From Paenibacillus sp. AN1007 (GTDB lineage: Bacteria; Bacillota; Bacilli; Paenibacillales; Paenibacillaceae): 64,000 bases of DNA. This document shows, one piece after another, positions 59,387 to 64,000 of this stretch. A program made the translations under genes and the position numbers. Location: the NCBI RefSeq assembly GCF_040702995.1, contig NZ_CP159992.1, forward strand, positions 5,085,501-5,149,500, read 5' to 3'. The notes beneath the pieces were generated by a model. The model was given only the letters and a program-made list of their open reading frames with translations, did not search any database and had not been told where the DNA came from. Every line of letters begins with the position of its first letter. The stretch's first letter is position 1.

Positions 59387-60064
59387 TTATTTGATCCAAT
59401 GTGTAATTTGCTCAACAGACTGGCGAGATTTCTCACGAGGCGGCTCTGCTGCACGGTAACCAAAGGCTGCCATAACGGACACATCCCATGCACCGTCTTC
59501 AAGCAGTCCTGCCTCTTCCAGAATACGATGTACCTCTGCATAGTTGTAACCCTCAATCGGGCATGAATCGATGCCAATCTGAGCCGCTGCAGTCATCATA
59601 TTGCCGAGTGCAATGTACGTCTGTTTAGACGCCCAGTCAAATAACGTTTTTGCATTTTCAAGCAGACCTTGATTGTTCTGGAATTTGCCATAAGCTTCAC
59701 TTGTCAGCTTGAATACGTCGTCCGGCATACCCTGAATCTCTTTCAGCATATACTCTGCATGTGGAGAATTATAGCTTGCATCCGTACGAGCCAAGATCAC
59801 GATAAAGTGACTGGCTGTAGCCAGCTGCCGCTGCGCACCGGAAGATACCTCGGACAGACGCTGACGGAACTCCGGGTTTTGTACAATCAGAAACTTCCAT
59901 GGCTCAAATCCGATGGAGCTTGGGGATAAGCGGCCCGTTTCAAGTATGAACGAGAAGTCTTCTTCACTAATTTTGCGTGACGCATCAAACAGCTTGGTGG
60001 CATGCCGAAATTGAAATGCCTGCAGAATTTCTTCTTTTTTCTTCGTTTGCACTGTAACGTCCAT
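59387..60064 (-). CDS. NAD(P)H-dependent nitroreductase family protein
   Basis: A 225-residue FMN enzyme of the nitroreductase family: 'QFRHATKLFDASRKISEEDF' at the start, 'LSPSSIGFEPWKFLIVQNPE' (FMN-binding), 'YIALGNMMTAAAQIGIDSCP' and 'VMAAFGYRAAEPPREKSRQS' near the end. It reduces nitro compounds or quinones with NAD(P)H. AAAAGGA precedes the ATG. It stands alone between terminators, upstream of the ArsR/LLM pair. Confidence 0.92.
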   Translation of the reverse strand: MDVTVQTKKKEEILQAFQFRHATKLFDASRKISEEDFSFILETGRLSPSSIGFEPWKFLIVQNPEFRQRLSEVSSGAQRQLATASHFIVILARTDASYNSPHAEYMLKEIQGMPDDVFKLTSEAYGKFQNNQGLLENAKTLFDWASKQTYIALGNMMTAAAQIGIDSCPIEGYNYAEVHRILEEAGLLEDGAWDVSVMAAFGYRAAEPPREKSRQSVEQITHWIK

Positions 60065-60310
60065 ATTAATCCACGTCCTTTTCTCTATATGTTTTACATA
60101 AATCCAGTATTATTTCTCTGTTTATATGATGATTGAAGGCTTAGGTATCAGTTTAGACGTTATGTTCCGAATTGAAAAGTACGTACCTGATTGTTTCTTA
60201 GTTCCTAAAAGTAAGTTATATGACTTGTTACATTTTAGCATTAACCTGTAATTCCGTGCACTTCAGCTTATTCATGAATTACTTTATAACATTTGAGCAC
60301 CAAAATCACT

Positions 60311-61654
60311 TTACTCTTCCCCTCTCGTTACCATGGTGATGCGTCCATCTTCTTTATATTCGACCTTAAACATGTCGCGGGCAGACTCCAATTCAAAAGT
60401 TACAATGCCCAATGCATCGGCTTTCCGATGAAGCTTGTAAGCATCCAAATCAATGTTAAATATGCTCTTAATGATTGGCCCTGCTTTTTCTCTAAGTACA
60501 GCTTCATCTATATTGTATAATTTCTCTTGATAAGCCTCCATTTCTTTTGGGTCATCGATTACTGGCTCATAATTATTAGCGTCTCGGACGGTGTACCCCA
60601 GGCCTCCTTTTCCTTCGGTCATTTGAACAAAGTAATTATGGGCAAATCGAAAAAAGAAAATCTCTCCTCCCAGCTTAATATCCTTGGTTAGATGTATGCT
60701 CTCCAAATTTAAATCCGTTTTCCCTGATAAAGCAGCCACCGATTTCCGAGCATCTTCCAAAGCGGTCTGAGATACCTCATCTGAAGTAATTTCCCCTGAT
60801 AACGATACGACCTTATCCTGCTCCCATTCAATATACCCAAAACTGTTGTCGTTCTTTAATGCAAGTGTAGTACGTGTTTTCGGCACAGTCTCTCCTTGCT
60901 CCATGCTTACCTTCCGCCAAACGAGTACTGGTTTAAGCGAAGGAGCACTGCGAATGCTCTCCAAAAGTGACGGGATCTGGCGCAGGTACCGATGCTCCAA
61001 CTGATCTGGCTGCATCTCGGCTTTCATCTGAACTTCACGAAGATCACCCGTTTTGGCATCAAGCCAAATTTGGGCATAATCTTCTTCTTTCTCCTGACCG
61101 GCTTCAATGTATATTCTGCCAGACACGGATAGATGCTGCACTTTGGTAATGCGCAGCTGTTTGCCCAGATCGTCTCTCATCGTGATCGCAACATTCTTTT
61201 TCATCTGATTCGTAAGGATATCCACATTCAGATGATCGGCAAATAACAAAGCGGAAGCCGGATTGATCTGTGCAACCAACGGTTTGGCGAGCCGCCCGTC
61301 GTCCCAGCTCCACATAAACATCCCGCCTGCTATAACCAATGCACTCAACCCTGCAGCGAGAATGCCGATACGTCTTTTTCTAAGACGTTGATGTCTTGAT
61401 GTAACTTTCGCTGTATCTTTAACTGCATATGTGACTGTACCTCCATCTCCGCTGAACGTATCGGAGCGTGAGCCAGAGCGTTTCAATGCGGGTTCTGAAG
61501 GGCTCATTTCGCGCATTTCCTGTCCCTTGCTGCCTGCCGTCTTCATCCATTCTACCTGCTGCAGCACCTTACTCTTATGCTGTTCGGTAAAAGGCGACAC
61601 TGCAAACGGCCCTTTACGAATTTCTTTTTCCCACTGCTCATCCTCATGCTTCAT
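60311..61654 (-). CDS. Probable anti-sigma factor, single-pass membrane protein
   Basis: A 447-residue protein with a cytoplasmic N-terminal part (about 95 residues, 'EDEQWEKEIRKGPFAVSPFT'), one membrane helix (about 96-115, 'IGILAAGLSALVIAGGMFMW') and a 330-residue outer domain with YcdB/PepSY-like blocks ('TKTGDLREVQMKAEMQPDQL'-type, 'ALEDARKSVAALSGKTDLNL', 'FFFRFAHNYFVQMTEGKGGL'). Its ATG overlaps the TGA of the sigma factor gene (ATGA), the typical coupling of an ECF sigma factor and its inhibitor. The assignment as anti-sigma is from position and topology; the ZAS zinc motif is not seen. Confidence 0.8.
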   Translation of the reverse strand: MKHEDEQWEKEIRKGPFAVSPFTEQHKSKVLQQVEWMKTAGSKGQEMREMSPSEPALKRSGSRSDTFSGDGGTVTYAVKDTAKVTSRHQRLRKRRIGILAAGLSALVIAGGMFMWSWDDGRLAKPLVAQINPASALLFADHLNVDILTNQMKKNVAITMRDDLGKQLRITKVQHLSVSGRIYIEAGQEKEEDYAQIWLDAKTGDLREVQMKAEMQPDQLEHRYLRQIPSLLESIRSAPSLKPVLVWRKVSMEQGETVPKTRTTLALKNDNSFGYIEWEQDKVVSLSGEITSDEVSQTALEDARKSVAALSGKTDLNLESIHLTKDIKLGGEIFFFRFAHNYFVQMTEGKGGLGYTVRDANNYEPVIDDPKEMEAYQEKLYNIDEAVLREKAGPIIKSIFNIDLDAYKLHRKADALGIVTFELESARDMFKVEYKEDGRITMVTRGEE

Positions 61655-62229
61655 TGCCTTCTCTCCTCCCACTGGCTTCGTACCTTATTCTTAGCCCGGG
61701 ATAACCGCGATTTCACAGTTCCTTGGCTGATTCGTAACATGTCTGCGATCTCCACCGTTGTAAGTTCATACCTCAGATGCAGTAAAAGAATCTCCCGAAA
61801 CTTCTTCGGCAGCGCCAGAACGATATCCCAGATTTCGTGCATATGTGCTCTTCCCATTACTACCATCTCGGCAGATGGATGAAAAGATCGCTCCGACCTC
61901 ATCTCATTTGACCCTGAGCGGTCCTGATCTGACACCAAAGGTAATGCCTCTCCCCATAAACTGCTTCGAAAAAATCTCGATTTTCGGTATGTAAACGTTG
62001 TGTTTCTTGTAATCGTCAACAGCCATGTTTTGATTGTGCAATCTCCTCGGAAATGAGCAATTCCCGTATATGCCCGAACAAAAACCTCCTGTGACAAATC
62101 ATCCGCCTGCTCCGCATTTCTAGTTAAAAAATAAGCATAATTCCACACATCATTACCGTAATCATCCATTAGGCTGGCAAGTGTGTCATTGTCGATAGTC
62201 TGGGCCTCTGCCAGAAACGAATAGTCCAA
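61651..62229 (-). CDS. ECF-type RNA polymerase sigma factor
   Basis: A 192-residue sigma-70 family factor with region 2 ('LMDDYGNDVWNYAYFLTRNA', 'ADDLSQEVFVRAYTGIAHFR', 'IKTWLLTITRNTTFTYRKSR') and region 4 ('LALPKKFREILLLHLRYELT', 'VEIADMLRISQGTVKSRLSR'). The linker between them is long (about 50 residues, Ser/Arg-rich). The start is TTG 62229, seven bases after GAGGTGA. It is followed, with a four-base overlap, by its probable anti-sigma factor. Confidence 0.93.
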   Translation of the reverse strand: MDYSFLAEAQTIDNDTLASLMDDYGNDVWNYAYFLTRNAEQADDLSQEVFVRAYTGIAHFRGDCTIKTWLLTITRNTTFTYRKSRFFRSSLWGEALPLVSDQDRSGSNEMRSERSFHPSAEMVVMGRAHMHEIWDIVLALPKKFREILLLHLRYELTTVEIADMLRISQGTVKSRLSRAKNKVRSQWEERRQ

Positions 62230-62314
62230 TTGATGTTCACCTCACTTAATAGGACTTATCCCGATGTCATTTGGTTCCCTAATTCGCACAGTATTTCTTA
62301 TATTTTAGCAAAAT

Positions 62315-62341
62315 AAAAAATCAGCATGTTCATGTGCTGAA
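62315..62341 (-). terminator. Rho-independent terminator after the methyltransferase
   Basis: TCAGCACATGAACATGCTGA on the minus strand followed by six T residues. Confidence 0.8.
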
Positions 62342-62387
62342 CAAGCCGATTCTCCAACCCTTGCATGATGTATATATAGTCTATTAC

Positions 62388-63122
62388 TTATCCTTTGATT
62401 GCGGCCATCATCAGAAACATCGGTCTTCGATTCTCATCTGACATACCTGGAACCTGCTCTATCATCTCCAGCGAGGGTCTCGATTCTGCCATCTGCTCAA
62501 TAACGAATCCTGCACGAATTAATTCATTCAGATATGCTGCCATTGTCCGGTGGTATTTGACGACGTCATGGTTCAAAAAGTTGGCAATTCGCTGTCCCTC
62601 CTCGTGGTAATGATCCACAGGCCAGTGCAGTTTCTCGCCTTGCGCGCCATAATGCCAGTCCTGCTCTGCACGAGCAGTGAAAATCGGATGTTCAACAGAT
62701 AAGACGAACGTTCCGCCCGAGACCAGACAATGATGAATTTTACGATACACATCATGTAAATGCTCAATGTAATGCAGCGCAAGGGAACTAACTACGACAT
62801 CAAACTGGTTTTGTTCAAAATGGATATCTTCTACAGCCATCTGCCGATACTCAATCTGTGGATCAGTCGTCAGTTCGCGTGCACGCTGCAGCATTTTTTC
62901 CGATAGATCAATACCGATGACTGAATTCGCTTGTTGTTCGCGTGCATATCGGCAATGCCAACCAAAACCGCATCCCAAATCAAGCACTCGTTTATCCTTG
63001 AGATCAGGTAATAAGGTCTGCAGCTCATGCCATTCACCAGCTGCATCCAGCCCTTTAACGGAACGTTCCATCTTGCTGTAATTCTGAAAGAACGCATCTT
63101 CATCATACTTGTTTTGCTTCAT
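62388..63122 (-). CDS. Class I SAM-dependent methyltransferase
   Basis: A 244-residue methyltransferase. SAM-binding motif I 'RVLDLGCGFGWHCRYAREQQ' (about 46-65), acidic loop 'VIGIDLSEKMLQRARE', motif 'FDVVVSSLALHYIEHLHDVY' and 'GGTFVLSVEHPIFTA' are all present, of the UbiE/BioC-like Methyltransf_11 type. The substrate is unknown. AGGGGGG stands before the ATG. It is divergent from the MATE exporter. Confidence 0.9.
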   Translation of the reverse strand: MKQNKYDEDAFFQNYSKMERSVKGLDAAGEWHELQTLLPDLKDKRVLDLGCGFGWHCRYAREQQANSVIGIDLSEKMLQRARELTTDPQIEYRQMAVEDIHFEQNQFDVVVSSLALHYIEHLHDVYRKIHHCLVSGGTFVLSVEHPIFTARAEQDWHYGAQGEKLHWPVDHYHEEGQRIANFLNHDVVKYHRTMAAYLNELIRAGFVIEQMAESRPSLEMIEQVPGMSDENRRPMFLMMAAIKG

Positions 63123-63191
63123 TTGATTCTTCCCCCCCTGACTAGCCCTTTCTCATACTCTATCAAATAAACAATGTGAATTTCAGAAAAG

Positions 63192-63242
63192 TTGCCATTT
63201 GAATTGTTCTCATGTTATTATACAGAACGAACGTTCAGTATA
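63192..63242 (+). promoter_or_regulatory. Promoter and TetR-type operator of the MATE gene
   Basis: TTGCCA (63192-63197), 17 bases, TTATTA (63215-63220). Overlapping the predicted transcription start is TATACAGAACGAACGTTCAGTATA (63219-63242 in two halves TATACAGAACGA/ACGTTCAGTATA), a near-perfect palindrome with the GAACG/CGTTC arms common in TetR-family operators. Three TTTAAACTT direct repeats (63251-63275) follow. Confidence 0.65.
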
Positions 63243-63292
63243 AAATATGGCTTTAAACTTTTAAACTTTTAAACTTACTACCGGAGGTCATT

Positions 63293-64000
63293 ATGAGTAC
63301 GAATTGGACGCATCCGCTTGAGAGGCAAACCGTAGGTAGAGCTTTTATCAGCTATCTGGTGCCTTCTGTCCTGGGGATGCTGGTCATCGCGTTTAACTTT
63401 ATTATCGACGGCATTATGGTCGGGCACAAACTTGGGTCAACCGCTATGGCAGGGATCGGTATTGCTTCTCCTGTCTACACCCTATTCGTAGCCATGTCTC
63501 TGTGGATCGGCATGGGCGGAGCTGAGTTATATTCTAATCATATGGGCAGAAAAGAAAACAAAAGGGCCAAAGAAGTGTTCACCAAATCCATTATTCTCAT
63601 TCTGTTGATTACAATGGCTATCGGGTACACTGCCTATATGTTCAAAGACAAGCTCGTGTACGCGCTTGGAGCGAACGCCGATACGTTTTCTTCTGCATCC
63701 GACTATATGAATGTCATGTTACTGTTCGGGTTTGTCTTTACGATTGAAAATGCATTATCCGTGTTTGTTCGCAACGATGGGAATCCAAACACCTCGATGT
63801 ATGCTCAGATTACCTTTGCTGTGGCCAATATTGTAATCAACTATATTACGTTATATGTGCTGGAGTGGGGAGTAAGTGGGGTTGCACTTGGCACGATTGT
63901 ATCAGCGGCACTGGCGCTGCTTGTGCTGTTCAGTCACTTTTTCAAAAAAACAAACAATCTTACGTTTACAAGGTTCACATGGAGCTCCAAGCTGCTCGGC
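63293..64000 (+). CDS. MATE family efflux transporter, 5' part
   Basis: The first 236 codons of a multidrug and toxin extrusion transporter; the gene runs out of the window. The N-terminal 'GRAFISYLVPSVLGMLVIAF' and 'IIDGIMVGHKLGSTAMAGIG' are MATE helices 1-2, followed by 'MSLWIGMGGAELYSNHMGRK', 'ALSVFVRNDGNPNTSMYAQI' and 'VSGVALGTIVSAALALLVLF'. Members export cationic drugs by Na+ or H+ antiport. GGAGGT lies five bases before ATG. A palindromic operator in front suggests repression by a TetR-type protein not seen here. Confidence 0.92.
   Translation, partial: MSTNWTHPLERQTVGRAFISYLVPSVLGMLVIAFNFIIDGIMVGHKLGSTAMAGIGIASPVYTLFVAMSLWIGMGGAELYSNHMGRKENKRAKEVFTKSIILILLITMAIGYTAYMFKDKLVYALGANADTFSSASDYMNVMLLFGFVFTIENALSVFVRNDGNPNTSMYAQITFAVANIVINYITLYVLEWGVSGVALGTIVSAALALLVLFSHFFKKTNNLTFTRFTWSSKLLG

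Noticed and set aside
1..64000. tRNA, rRNA, insertion sequence or prophage
   Set aside because: No cloverleaf, rRNA core, transposase, integrase or phage structural gene was recognised on reading both strands.

Overview
The window looks like chromosomal DNA of a Paenibacillus-type, spore-forming, low-to-mid GC Firmicute. This rests on strong AGGAGG-type ribosome binding sites with many TTG and GTG starts, the Bacillales set EcsAB, LipL, YneF, bacilliredoxin, fRMsr and a KinB-like kinase, an S-layer-homology protein, and VanR/S/Y/Z- and TipAL-type genes. Species assignment is inference. I saw no rRNA, tRNA, CRISPR array, insertion sequence or prophage.

Layout. 0-4.4 kb: small unknown proteins, then an operon vanR-vanS-vanY-vanZ on the minus strand without the ligase/dehydrogenase/dipeptidase genes that give vancomycin resistance. 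4.5-8.6 kb: a WYL-type regulator with a zinc-ribbon/effector-binding protein, a 55-residue ORF, and a racemase-like protein. 8.7-11.1 kb: thiC behind a TPP riboswitch with a long leader. 11.3-17.6 kb: IclR regulator, membrane-anchored alpha/beta hydrolase, a superoxide dismutase with a large N-terminal extension, and a secreted FnIII-SLH protein. 17.8-29.5 kb: mostly housekeeping genes on the minus strand (lipL, folE, yneF, an HD-GYP protein, a QueG-Ogt fusion, lepB, mutY, acpS, nadE, a bacilliredoxin) with sodA on the plus strand. 29.7-35.8 kb: an orphan sporulation-type kinase, a BaiN/HI0933-like flavoprotein and ecsAB. 35.9-39.6 kb: an AbrB-Doc toxin-antitoxin pair and two secreted repeat proteins. 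39.8-53 kb: three MFS exporters with MarR- and MerR-type regulators, acetyltransferases, fRMsr, a TipAL-like regulator broken at an A-rich slippery sequence, an aldehyde dehydrogenase and UspA. 53-56 kb: a Zn/Cd efflux ATPase divergent from a CzrA-like sensor. 56-64 kb: AI-2E-family transporter, LLM oxidoreductase with an ArsR regulator, nitroreductase, ECF sigma/anti-sigma pair, methyltransferase, and the start of a MATE exporter.

The observation I find most worth checking is a family of related intergenic elements. Two long copies (4521-4692 and 44505-44676 minus), one shorter degenerate copy (41465-41596) and one truncated copy (55408-55485 minus) all lie just upstream of a gene for a regulator or exporter, all in the same orientation relative to that gene. 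They share a hairpin, and a second helix shows a compensatory G-U to G-C change between the two long copies. This suggests a structured leader RNA or a mobile intergenic repeat. Other points: a TipAL-type gene whose two frames join exactly at an A-AAA-AAG heptamer, a QueG-MGMT fusion, a 129-bp coding tandem repeat array, a paired inverted 50-bp repeat at 49.6 kb, and several well-formed operators.
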